From: Gemmatimonadota bacterium
GTDB lineage: Bacteria > Gemmatimonadota > Gemmatimonadetes > Palauibacterales > Palauibacteraceae
Length of the DNA: 20,572 nt
Direction of reading: 5' to 3'
Assembly: GCA_030598525.1 (NCBI GenBank)
Contig: JAUVPT010000009.1
Location: 1-20,572 of the forward strand
Shown here piece after piece: positions 7,023 through 14,617 of the stretch. The notes beneath the pieces were generated by a model that made no database searches, was not told where the DNA came from, and worked only from the letters and a program-made list of their open reading frames with translations. The first letter of the stretch is position 1. The number at the start of each line of letters is the position of its first letter. The position numbers and the translations under genes were made by a program.

Positions 7023-7475
7023 ATGCAACTGCGCGATTTCTTCACACTCGAGGCCATCAGCCTGGATCTTGCGGCGGAGACCAAGGACGAGGCCCTCAGG
7101 GAGTTGGTCGGCCTTCTCGGACTGGACGAGAAGTCGAGGGGTATCCTGTTCAAGATGCTGAAGCGCCGGGAGAACCTCGGATCCACAGGAATCGGACGGC
7201 GTATCGCCATCCCTCACTGTCGGTCGCTGGTCGTCAATCGGTTGCGCGTGGCCTTCGGAAGGAAACTGCCCGGAATTGACTTCGACGCGATAGACAAGAA
7301 GCCCGTGCAGCACATCTTCCTGATTGTAGCCCCTCCTCTCGAGGTCTCGAATCAGTATCTGCCGGTCCTCGGCCGCATCGCTCAATTTGGCAAGGAGCCC
7401 GACATACCTGAACGGCTTGCACAGATCGAGCGGCCAGAGGAGTTCATCGCCCTGCTGGAGGAAAAGGGAGTCTGA
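7023..7475 (+). CDS. ptsN: PTS fructose-subfamily IIA protein (PtsN/EIIA-Ntr-like)
   Basis: Cytoplasmic phosphocarrier of the nitrogen-type PTS, normally phosphorylated by NPr and used in regulation rather than sugar uptake. The 150-residue protein has the IIA active-site block STGIGRRIAIPHC with the phosphorylatable His65, then VQHIFLIVAPP and HxxL-like SNQYLPVLGRIAQ. The ATG at 7023 is chosen because AGGAGA lies 8-10 nt upstream and MQLRDFFT is the usual family start; the open frame extends 15 codons further without conservation. It has its own promoter and is followed 4 nt later by a zinc-ribbon gene. No PTS permease or rpoN is nearby. Other IIA domains of this superfamily are a weaker alternative. 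Confidence 0.88.
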   Translation: MQLRDFFTLEAISLDLAAETKDEALRELVGLLGLDEKSRGILFKMLKRRENLGSTGIGRRIAIPHCRSLVVNRLRVAFGRKLPGIDFDAIDKKPVQHIFLIVAPPLEVSNQYLPVLGRIAQFGKEPDIPERLAQIERPEEFIALLEEKGV

Positions 7476-7479
7476 GCAT

Positions 7480-7836
7480 ATGCATCCGCAGCTTGAACTG
7501 CTCCTGGAGCTGCAGGATCTACACACCCAGCGGAGGGCGCTTCAGGACGAGCCCTTGCGAGACATGGAAGAAGCGGTCTTCGATCTGAAGCCGGAGGAGG
7601 CCCTGGATCTCCTGGATGCCAAGATCACCGAGCTTGTCGGCCGCTTGGATCCCGGGATCCAGAGTCGGTATCTGAGCTTCATCGGGACCCTGGGGCGGGC
7701 GGTCGTTCCGGTATTGAACGGAATCTGCTACGGGTGCTTCGTCGCGACTCCCACTGCATGGTCGGCCGAGGCGGGCCGCAACGACAGCATCGGCGTGTGC
7801 GCCCATTGTGGGAGATTTCTCTACTACGTGGACTGA
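7480..7836 (+). CDS. Short C4-type zinc-ribbon protein
   Basis: A 118-residue protein with an N-terminal helical, probably coiled-coil part (about 1-70) and a C-terminal zinc ribbon using CYGC (Cys83, Cys86) and CAHC (Cys107, Cys110), ending GRFLYYVD. The ribbon and the CGRxLYY ending match bacterial C4 zinc-ribbon proteins of the DUF164/YbgI-adjacent type, which are commonly about 240 residues with a long coiled coil. This copy is about half that size, and its start (ATG 7480, 4 nt after the ptsN stop) leaves no room for the missing part. The pairing with ptsN suggests co-expression. Function is not known; nucleic-acid or protein binding is a guess. Confidence 0.8.
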   Translation: MHPQLELLLELQDLHTQRRALQDEPLRDMEEAVFDLKPEEALDLLDAKITELVGRLDPGIQSRYLSFIGTLGRAVVPVLNGICYGCFVATPTAWSAEAGRNDSIGVCAHCGRFLYYVD

Positions 7837-7860
7837 GCATCCGCGCCGTCCTCCGGCGGG

Positions 7861-9750
7861 TCAGACTTCTTCATTTAAGACCCTCCCCTCAGGAGTCCTC
7901 CGGGTAACCCCGATCCGGTCCATGTACTCCAGCAGCGGAATCAGATGCTTCCGCGTGAGCCCCAGCGCCTGACGGAATTCTCCGGGAGGAACGGCTACCG
8001 AACTCGCGGTACGCCTGATGGCGTCCCGCGCCCGTTCCTCGGCACTCCGCGTCACGAACATCTCCGGGGTCACCCTGACGATTTCGCTTCGCTCTACGAG
8101 CAACTTCAACAGGTCGTTGAGGAGTTCCCGGTCCACTCCGACAACGGTGGCCAATTCCGACGGTGAAGGAGGGGCCAGGTCCGCCGCCACGAGAGCGGCC
8201 TGTAGCTCTCGCAGGGCCTGTTCCTCGCTTTCGCTGAGACCTGCCATATGCCCGGCGAGCCGAATTCCCGGACCATCCACCACCACTCTTCCATCCGAAG
8301 CCAGTGTGCCGATGACCCTATCCACCAGGTCCGTCGAGAAGCGCACGGACAGACCCGCACGGACAGACTCGAGAGATTCTGCCGAAGATCTTCTCCTCAA
8401 TTCGTGAGCTTTTCGAAGGTGCTCGAGGACCGCCTCCGCCACGCCGTCCACGGAATCCAGGCCGTACCATGCCGCGCCTACCCGGGTCACCGCAGGACTA
8501 CGTGTCAACAGCTCCTCGGCCCTTCCGGACGGGATTCCGGTCACGAGGGATACGTCCTCTGCCTTCAGTCCCCTTCCGGCGGTCACGCCCACCGCGGCTA
8601 CCACAGCGACTTCAGGCGTCTCGTCGAGGATCGCCGCCCACTCGCCGATCTGAGCCCTCCAGCCCCGCGGAGGGTCCAGGGCGCAAACCTGTCCCCCGCC
8701 GATTGTGGTCACAGGCGAGTAGAATCTGAGGACGAAGCGATCTCCGACCCGCGCCACAATGGGCCGCTCGCAATCCAGCACGCCCCACCCACGCTCGCCT
8801 ACCGAAACCGCATCTCGCCTCACCGTGCGCACGCGAGCCATCACTTCGCTCGTGCCGAGGAAGAGCCGGACCCTCTGACCGTGCTCGACTTCGCGTGCAG
8901 ACCCGGGCGGCACTTCGATGCGGACGCCCAGCCGACTCAGTGAGCGCCAGTTGCCAGTGCCCAACGCCACGCTCCCCCTGTCGACGCGAGAGGCATCGAC
9001 GCCGACCAGGGCCATGGCACAGCGAAGACCCGGTCCCACCTCCTCGCGCTCCTCACCATGTACCTGCAGGGATCTCACTCGGGCGGTCAGGTCGTCCGGG
9101 AGGAGGCGAATTCGCTCGCCAACCCTCACCCGCCCGCTCCAGGTAGTTCCCGTGACTACGGTGCCCGCGCCTCTCACGCTGAACGAGCGATCGACCGGCA
9201 TGCGAAAGAGATCGAGTGTATCGCGTTTCCTGGATCCCGCGGCGGCATCCCGGATCGCCTCCCTCAGGTCGGACAGCCCCTCACCCGTCGCCGCCGACAC
9301 GGCCACAATCGGCCAATCCGCGTGGCCGAGGAGTCTCGACACTTCCTCGCGTGTCTCATCCCGAACCATCTCGAGCCATTCGTCGTCGACCCGATCCATC
9401 TTGTTCAGGGCTACGACGCCGGCTCGAATACCCAGAAGACGGGCGATCATGACATGTTCACGGGTTTGGGGCATGGGCCCCTCGTCTGCCGCGACGACGA
9501 GCAACAGAACGTCGACACCGGTCGAGCCCGCCAGCATGTTCTTTACGAAATCCTCATGCCCGGGCACGTCCACGATGCCGGCTTCCCCCCCCATGACCGA
9601 CTGCAGCGGAGCGAATCCAATGTCGATGGTCAGTCCTCTCTCCCGCTCCTCGGCCCACCGGTCGGTCTCCACTCCGGTGAGTGCGCGCACCAGCGACGTC
9701 TTGCCGTGATCGACGTGTCCGCCCGTTCCCACGATCACGCCGTGGCTCAC
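7861..9750 (-). CDS. selB: Selenocysteine-specific elongation factor SelB
   Basis: Delivers Sec-tRNA to UGA codons marked by SECIS hairpins. The N-terminal EF-Tu-like GTPase shows GHVDHGKT (11-18), the switch region ERERGLTIDIGFA (35-47), DVPGHEDFVKNML (61-73), NKMD (116-119) and the SAATGEGL motif; domains II-III follow, and the C-terminal third has the winged-helix repeats that bind SECIS RNA (PPSPSELATVVGVDRELLNDLLKLLVERSEIVRV near the end). The GTG start at 9750 gives 629 aa (E. coli 614), has GAGGAGG upstream and overlaps the recO stop as GTGA. The frame open further upstream is recO antiphase and is rejected. No other sec gene is visible in the window. Confidence 0.95.
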   Translation of the reverse strand: MSHGVIVGTGGHVDHGKTSLVRALTGVETDRWAEERERGLTIDIGFAPLQSVMGGEAGIVDVPGHEDFVKNMLAGSTGVDVLLLVVAADEGPMPQTREHVMIARLLGIRAGVVALNKMDRVDDEWLEMVRDETREEVSRLLGHADWPIVAVSAATGEGLSDLREAIRDAAAGSRKRDTLDLFRMPVDRSFSVRGAGTVVTGTTWSGRVRVGERIRLLPDDLTARVRSLQVHGEEREEVGPGLRCAMALVGVDASRVDRGSVALGTGNWRSLSRLGVRIEVPPGSAREVEHGQRVRLFLGTSEVMARVRTVRRDAVSVGERGWGVLDCERPIVARVGDRFVLRFYSPVTTIGGGQVCALDPPRGWRAQIGEWAAILDETPEVAVVAAVGVTAGRGLKAEDVSLVTGIPSGRAEELLTRSPAVTRVGAAWYGLDSVDGVAEAVLEHLRKAHELRRRSSAESLESVRAGLSVRFSTDLVDRVIGTLASDGRVVVDGPGIRLAGHMAGLSESEEQALRELQAALVAADLAPPSPSELATVVGVDRELLNDLLKLLVERSEIVRVTPEMFVTRSAEERARDAIRRTASSVAVPPGEFRQALGLTRKHLIPLLEYMDRIGVTRRTPEGRVLNEEV

Positions 9751-10481
9751 CGCACCTCCTCGGCGAGCAGGAAGTCGAGAGAGCGGAGACGAATGCCCTC
9801 GGCAGCGTGGTGACGGATGAACTCGACCAGCAAATGAACCTGCCGCGAGGACGGGGTGGGGCCCTCTGCAGTCCCCGCGGCCAATCGTCGAAGCGTCTCT
9901 AGTTCGCCGGGCGGCAGGACCCGTCCACCTGGAAGGCACCGCTGGCAGACCAGTGCCCCATCCCGCACGTCGAGTCCGCCCTCCCGCAGTGACAGGTCAT
10001 CTCCACAACGTGAGCACCCGCTGAGATCCGGCGCGAAGCCGAGCACGTCGACAAGGGACCAACAAGCAGCCAAGGCGGTCCCCGGGACGCTGCCGGGCCT
10101 GGCTTCGAGAAGGGCATCCAGGCCCCCGATGAGGACTCCGTACAACTCGAGGTCTCGCTCGGCAGGCGCCAGGCGCAGAACCAGCTCACACAGCACGCTG
10201 GCCGCTGCATAGCGCCGGAGATCTCTCCCCAGGGCTTGCCTCTCCCGCGCCAACTCGAATTCCGAAAGGGTGTGCAGGTCGCGATCCGGCTTGAAGTAGA
10301 ACGTGGCCGTGCCATCAGCAAAAGGCTCCAGGACTCCCGACAGGCGACTGCGTGGACGAAGCGCTCCGCGCGCCATTACGGACTGAGGACCGTGATCCAG
10401 AGTCAGTAGACGCAGGATTTTGCTGGTGTCGCTGTACGGATAGGTCTGCAGCACTACGCTGCGCGTCGTAACGATCGGCAC
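9747..10481 (-). CDS. recO: DNA repair protein RecO
   Basis: RecO works with RecR (and RecF) to load RecA onto SSB-coated single-stranded DNA. The 244-residue protein has the N-terminal OB-fold start VTTRSVVLQTYPYSDTSKILRLLT, a helical middle, and a zinc module with Cys156, Cys159, Cys179 and Cys182 (CSRCG and CQRC), the C4 version known in many RecO proteins. Start is GTG at 10481 (GTG CCG ATC), with only a weak ribosome site. It lies 64 nt after the lipoprotein gene and overlaps selB by 4 nt. It may be cotranscribed with the B12 cassette, since I see no terminator between, but it has no functional link to it. Confidence 0.93.
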   Translation of the reverse strand: MPIVTTRSVVLQTYPYSDTSKILRLLTLDHGPQSVMARGALRPRSRLSGVLEPFADGTATFYFKPDRDLHTLSEFELARERQALGRDLRRYAAASVLCELVLRLAPAERDLELYGVLIGGLDALLEARPGSVPGTALAACWSLVDVLGFAPDLSGCSRCGDDLSLREGGLDVRDGALVCQRCLPGGRVLPPGELETLRRLAAGTAEGPTPSSRQVHLLVEFIRHHAAEGIRLRSLDFLLAEEVR

Positions 10482-10545
10482 GCCGCCAAGCTACCCGTGG
10501 GGTTAAAGGCCGGCAAACAACACGCACTCCGGCGACCACGCCAGA

Positions 10546-11655
10546 TCAACGTGACGCCACATCCGTGCTCCCGAACCCCGACGCGACCTCGTCGATGAAC
10601 CCGCCGCCATCGTCCGTCAAAACGAGGCGTCCCGATTCGGCAAAACTGAAAGTGACACACACGATACGGCCGTCGCTGAGTCCGGTGGCCGACCAGCAGT
10701 CTACCCGTCCGCCATCCTCCCCCGTGACCGGTATGGGGTCCGCGGGCCCGCGAGTAAAGGCCCCGGCGACGGGGTCGAAGCGGAGAAGGCTCAAGGACTG
10801 GTAGTCCGATGTCGTAGTCACGTAGATGAACCCATCCTCCCCGAACTCCAATGACACGCCGTTCGCACCGAGGGACAGTGGAGACCCCACTTCACCGGTC
10901 TCCAGGTCGATCGCGACGAGGCTGCCGTCGTTCGAGGGAAGGTACGTGGTCGGGTCGAACGTCCCTGCTGCGAGAACGACCAGGCTCCCCGCAGTTGCCA
11001 CCGCGTCGGTGGGGTTGAATGCGGCGGGTGGAAGATCGATCACGGCTTCCTCCGCGCCCGCCCGCGAGAGTACGATGATCCGACCGGGGCCGAGCGGTTG
11101 GTACGAGCCACCGTCGTCGTCGATGTTGGCATCGACCACGTAGAGCCGATCTTCAAACGGGACGACTCTTTCGACGAAGGTGCCAACCCCACTGGCAATC
11201 CTCTCGGCGGAGGGGTCGCCGGGACTCGCCCGGTAGATGGCGTCGCTCCCCCGCCCGCCTACCCAGGCCGTCCCCTGCGCATCGAACGAAGCGGCCGAGG
11301 GGTTCGTTAGATCGGATTCAGGCGCTGGGAATGAAGTAGTGAGAACGTCGCCTGAGGCCAGGTCGACAAACAGGATACGACTCCCGCCGAAGGACGACAC
11401 GGTCGTCACCGCGAACCCGGCCGTGAGGTCGAAAGCGTCCCCGTCGAACCCCGCCCCCATGTCAGTGGGAGAACCCACCGCTTCCAGGGCATCCAGCACC
11501 GAGAACGATGCCATCGTCTGCCCCGTGGAATTGAGAACGAATACGTCTTCGCGGATGGGCCCCGTTGGCCCGGTCGTCGAGTCGTCGCAGGCCCAAAGAA
11601 CGACGAGCAGCGCCAGAAAGAGCGGATGAACACGGACGGAGTGTCTACGGATCAT
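10546..11655 (-). CDS. Beta-propeller lipoprotein, candidate BtuG-like cobalamin-capture protein
   Basis: A 369-residue predicted lipoprotein. Residues 1-22 form a signal peptide ending in lipobox L-W-A-C (Cys23), followed by Asp-Asp and a Gly/Thr/Pro linker. Residues 36-369 show repeated beta-propeller blades of the YncE/DUF5074 style: DVFVLNS, RILFVDLASGDV (93-104), AWVGGRGSDAIYRA, LYVVDAN, GRIIVLSRAGAEEAVIDLP, GSLVAIDLETGEVGSPLSL (244-262) and GFIYVTTTSDYQSLSLLRFDP. Cys320 and Cys333 could form a disulfide. Its ATG overlaps the btuB stop (ATGA) and has a strong AGGAGG 8 nt upstream. In Bacteroides, BtuG is a surface propeller lipoprotein that sits on BtuB and binds B12 very tightly. Same architecture and gene position suggest an analogue here; homology is not shown. 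Confidence 0.8.
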   Translation of the reverse strand: MIRRHSVRVHPLFLALLVVLWACDDSTTGPTGPIREDVFVLNSTGQTMASFSVLDALEAVGSPTDMGAGFDGDAFDLTAGFAVTTVSSFGGSRILFVDLASGDVLTTSFPAPESDLTNPSAASFDAQGTAWVGGRGSDAIYRASPGDPSAERIASGVGTFVERVVPFEDRLYVVDANIDDDGGSYQPLGPGRIIVLSRAGAEEAVIDLPPAAFNPTDAVATAGSLVVLAAGTFDPTTYLPSNDGSLVAIDLETGEVGSPLSLGANGVSLEFGEDGFIYVTTTSDYQSLSLLRFDPVAGAFTRGPADPIPVTGEDGGRVDCWSATGLSDGRIVCVTFSFAESGRLVLTDDGGGFIDEVASGFGSTDVASR

Positions 11656-13820
11656 GGAGTGGCCCTCCTGGCCTCAAAACGCAACGTGAAGTGGCGGCCC
11701 GGCTCGGGAAACAGCTCGATCAGCTGGTATCGCCGGTCCAGGATGTTCTCCATCCTGGCGAACAGACCGATGCGCAGAGTTCCCGCCTCAAGATGGTGCC
11801 GGGTCGAAAGGTCGACGGTGGTGAAGCCGTCGAGAGTCCGAGTCGCCGCAAGGCTGGTGCTCCGAGACCCCGTATAACGCACATCCAGCCTCAGACCGGT
11901 GGCTCCGCTCCATCCTTCGAAGCTGAGCCGACCGGAGCTTCCCGGCTCGTACGGCAACGGATTTCGATTGCTTCCGAACCCGACGCGGCTCCGCTGCACG
12001 GTGCCTACGAGTTGAGCCCGCCACCCGAATCGGGCTCGTGCCCGCGACACCAGCTCGATCTGGAGGTCGAGGCCCGTGGCCCACAGCTCGCCGAGGTTGG
12101 TTGGGCTCCAGAGAGCGACAGAGCTGGCCAGCCACACGATAGGGTTCTCCGTGCGACGGGCCCACGCACTGGCCGACGTTTCGAACTCCACGGTGCCTGA
12201 TCCGGCCCGAACGCCGACTCCGACTTCGGAATCGAACGAGATGCGCTCGGCCTCGAGGTCCGGATTCGCTCGCAACTGATACTGGGACGCGAAATACAGA
12301 TCTCCGAACGTCGGCAGGCGAAAGCCCTGACCAACCCGGCCCCATACTCTAGTCTCTGCGTTGGGCAGCCACGTAGCGGATAATTCCGGGCTTGCCACCA
12401 CCCAATCTCCGGCGATGTCAACCGACACGGCCGGGTCCATCCGAAAGCGGCCCGCCGCCACTCCCGCTGCCAACCGGCCCCCAACCGTGGTGCGCCCATG
12501 GGTTCCGGCGATCGCGTCGCCCTTTACTTCCTCCCTCGTGATTCGAGTGCCGAGGGTCAGGGGGGTGGACTGGAGATTCACGTCACCGGCCAGGCGGAAC
12601 TCTGCCACCTCCTGGGCCGAGGCGGAGCCCAGGGGTGAGGCGCGATACCCAAGGCGGTGCCATCCGTAGCTGGCCGACCCGCGGACGACTGGAAGGTCCA
12701 GGCCGGCGGCTGCGATCCATGAGCGATCCTCCGCCCGGGCATCCGAAAACGCGCGCGTCCCCGCTCTGCTCGGCACGCCACGCTCGACGCGATCGAAACG
12801 CAGACTGGCGAAGACCGGACCCGAGGCAGCGCGAAGGGCCCCATGAGTGCTCGCCGCGTCAGCATTCGTCCTGACCTCTTTCACCCCGTCAGGCACAACC
12901 GGGTTGCGAAAAGAGAAGTCGTTCTCGGCCTTCGCCGCGGAGAGCGACAGGGCCAGGCGCCCTTCTCGCCCGGAAGCATCCGCTTGCAGGTCGAGGCCCA
13001 TTCCTCCAAACGATTCCATCCGTGCCCCACCGCTCACCCCCGAGCCCTGACCGACCCGCGACGTGAGAAGCAGAACCCCCGCTCCCGCTCCGGATCCGTA
13101 TCGCTGGGACGCCGCCCCGTGGACGAGAGTACCCGACTCCAGGGTGGAGGTGGGAATCATCGACAGATCGGCCCTGCCGGTCAGGGGATCGTTCAGCGGC
13201 ACCCCGTCCAGGAGTACCAGGACGTCTTGCGGTCGGCTCCCACGCACCGACAACACCTGTGCCCCGCCAGGACCGCGACCGCGGAGGGTGGCACCCGGGA
13301 CATCCTGCAGCCACTCATCGACGGTTGCGTAAGTGAGAGACTCGTCCGCGAAACGTGCCTGGAAGACCGACCGAGCCCGCGAATCCGCATCTCCTGTCCC
13401 CACGGCTGCCAGGATGGGTGGCAGTTCATATGGATCGACCGGAAGGACGAGCCGGAGAGTGGTCGAAACGGTAGGCGAGACATCGGTGGCGCGCCCACGG
13501 TGCCCCGGGGCCTGTACCGATATTCGGTAGGCGCGCCCGACCCTGAGTCGAAGGGGAATCGTGGTGCCTTCGGCAGCGATACGATCCACACGAGTCGGGC
13601 TCTCGGACGCTGCGGTTAGGTCCTCCACCGTCACGGAGGCCCCTGTCACAGGCGCCCCACCCTCGGAGACCACGCGCACCGTCACCACGACTTCCTGACC
13701 CTCTTCCTGAGCACGGGCACTCGAGGGTAAGGAGGACATGACGCAACAGAGGAGTGCGCCGCGGACCCTCCTCCCGCATCCCGATTCCAGCGTGTGACCG
13801 CGGTGGCGGAAGCGCGTCAC
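11652..13820 (-). CDS. btuB: TonB-dependent cobalamin receptor (BtuB-type)
   Basis: Outer-membrane 22-strand receptor importing cobalamin with TonB energy. In 722 residues: signal peptide to about 38 (SSARAQ), a carboxypeptidase-regulatory-like/Ig-like domain at about 43-125 before the plug (common in Bacteroidota-group receptors, absent from E. coli BtuB), a plug at about 150-255 with DEWLQDVPGATLRGRG, SVRGSRPQDVLVLLDGVPLNDP and YGSGAGAGVLLLTSR, then the barrel. The end is RRYQLIELFPEPGRHFTLRFEARRATP, without terminal Phe. GTG start at 13820 overlaps the btuD TGA (GTGA). B12 specificity is inferred from the riboswitch and the btuFCD genes; a siderophore receptor would otherwise be possible. 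I do not see a clear TonB box. Confidence 0.88.
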   Translation of the reverse strand: MTRFRHRGHTLESGCGRRVRGALLCCVMSSLPSSARAQEEGQEVVVTVRVVSEGGAPVTGASVTVEDLTAASESPTRVDRIAAEGTTIPLRLRVGRAYRISVQAPGHRGRATDVSPTVSTTLRLVLPVDPYELPPILAAVGTGDADSRARSVFQARFADESLTYATVDEWLQDVPGATLRGRGPGGAQVLSVRGSRPQDVLVLLDGVPLNDPLTGRADLSMIPTSTLESGTLVHGAASQRYGSGAGAGVLLLTSRVGQGSGVSGGARMESFGGMGLDLQADASGREGRLALSLSAAKAENDFSFRNPVVPDGVKEVRTNADAASTHGALRAASGPVFASLRFDRVERGVPSRAGTRAFSDARAEDRSWIAAAGLDLPVVRGSASYGWHRLGYRASPLGSASAQEVAEFRLAGDVNLQSTPLTLGTRITREEVKGDAIAGTHGRTTVGGRLAAGVAAGRFRMDPAVSVDIAGDWVVASPELSATWLPNAETRVWGRVGQGFRLPTFGDLYFASQYQLRANPDLEAERISFDSEVGVGVRAGSGTVEFETSASAWARRTENPIVWLASSVALWSPTNLGELWATGLDLQIELVSRARARFGWRAQLVGTVQRSRVGFGSNRNPLPYEPGSSGRLSFEGWSGATGLRLDVRYTGSRSTSLAATRTLDGFTTVDLSTRHHLEAGTLRIGLFARMENILDRRYQLIELFPEPGRHFTLRFEARRATP

Positions 13821-14617
13821 GGCTCAACCCGAGGTGAGCCCCTCGTCCCCGCGATCGCGTGCCGGCCCAGGTTGCCCAGGTCCACTACGTCGACCGGCCA
13901 ATCGAACGCCGCTTCCAGAAACGAAGGCGTCAATACCTCGTCCGGACGCCCCTCCTTCAGGACACGTCCGGAGGCAAGAAGCACCATCCGATCGGCGAAG
14001 CGCGCCGACACGTTCAAGTGATGGGTCACCGCAACGACCGTAACCGCTTGTGTCGCCATGTATTGCCGCACAAGCTCCATGAAGCGGGCTTCGTGCCCCA
14101 AATCCAGATGAGCGGTCGGTTCGTCAAGCAGAAGGAGCCGAGGTTCCTGTACGAGGGCGCGCGCCAGGCGCGCTCTCTGCAGCTCACCGCCCGATAGCTC
14201 ACGTACGTCACAGGCCGCCAGCTCGGCCAGGTCCACGGACTCCAGGCACGCGTCCACCGCGGCGTGATCCTCCCGGCCCAATGCCGACCACGGGCTCACG
14301 TAGGGGTGTCGGCCCATGCTCACGAGCTCCCTTACCGAGATCGGCACGTCGGCTTCCCCACCCTGCGACACGACCGCCACCTGTCGAGCCATGTCCCTGC
14401 GCTTCCAGGACTGCGCCTGGCGTCCGAACACCGAGGCCGTCCCGACATCCGGGGTGAGTACCCCGGTAAGGAGTCGCAGAATGGTGCTCTTCCCGGCCCC
14501 GTTGGGACCGACCAACGCCACGTGCGTTCCCTCGCCTACCTCGAGATCGACGTCAGTAAGGGCGTTTGCCGAGCGCCCATGGTATCGAAATGAGACTCGC
14601 TCGAGCCCGCAGATCAT
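13817..14617 (-). CDS. btuD: Cobalamin ABC transporter ATP-binding protein (BtuD/FecE type)
   Basis: Cytoplasmic ATPase of the B12 importer, 266 residues. Motifs: Walker A GPNGAGKS (37-44), Q-loop VVSQ, the type II importer block SVRELVSMGRHPYVSPW (94-110), signature LSGGELQRARLARAL (141-155), Walker B LLLLDEPTAHLDL (161-173) and switch THH. The ATG at 14617 overlaps the btuC TGA as ATGA, and its own TGA overlaps the btuB GTG. The frame is open upstream as far as 15499, but that is a shadow of btuC and is not coding. Sequence alone cannot separate B12 from heme or siderophore ATPases; the riboswitch decides. Confidence 0.92.
   Translation of the reverse strand: MICGLERVSFRYHGRSANALTDVDLEVGEGTHVALVGPNGAGKSTILRLLTGVLTPDVGTASVFGRQAQSWKRRDMARQVAVVSQGGEADVPISVRELVSMGRHPYVSPWSALGREDHAAVDACLESVDLAELAACDVRELSGGELQRARLARALVQEPRLLLLDEPTAHLDLGHEARFMELVRQYMATQAVTVVAVTHHLNVSARFADRMVLLASGRVLKEGRPDEVLTPSFLEAAFDWPVDVVDLGNLGRHAIAGTRGSPRVEP

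Noticed and set aside
7844..7858. CGCCG/CGGCG hairpin between the zinc-ribbon gene and selB as a convergent terminator
   Set aside because: Five pairs with no T-run directly after on either strand is below what I would call; chance is likely at this GC content.
9751..9939. 63-residue N-terminal extension of selB
   Set aside because: It is an alternate frame of recO; the GTG at 9750 has a strong ribosome site and begins at the family's normal N-terminus.
12843..13619. 258-codon plus-strand frame opposite btuB
   Set aside because: Antisense to a receptor with convincing plug and barrel sequence; composition is Arg/His/Gly-rich and no start signal is seen.
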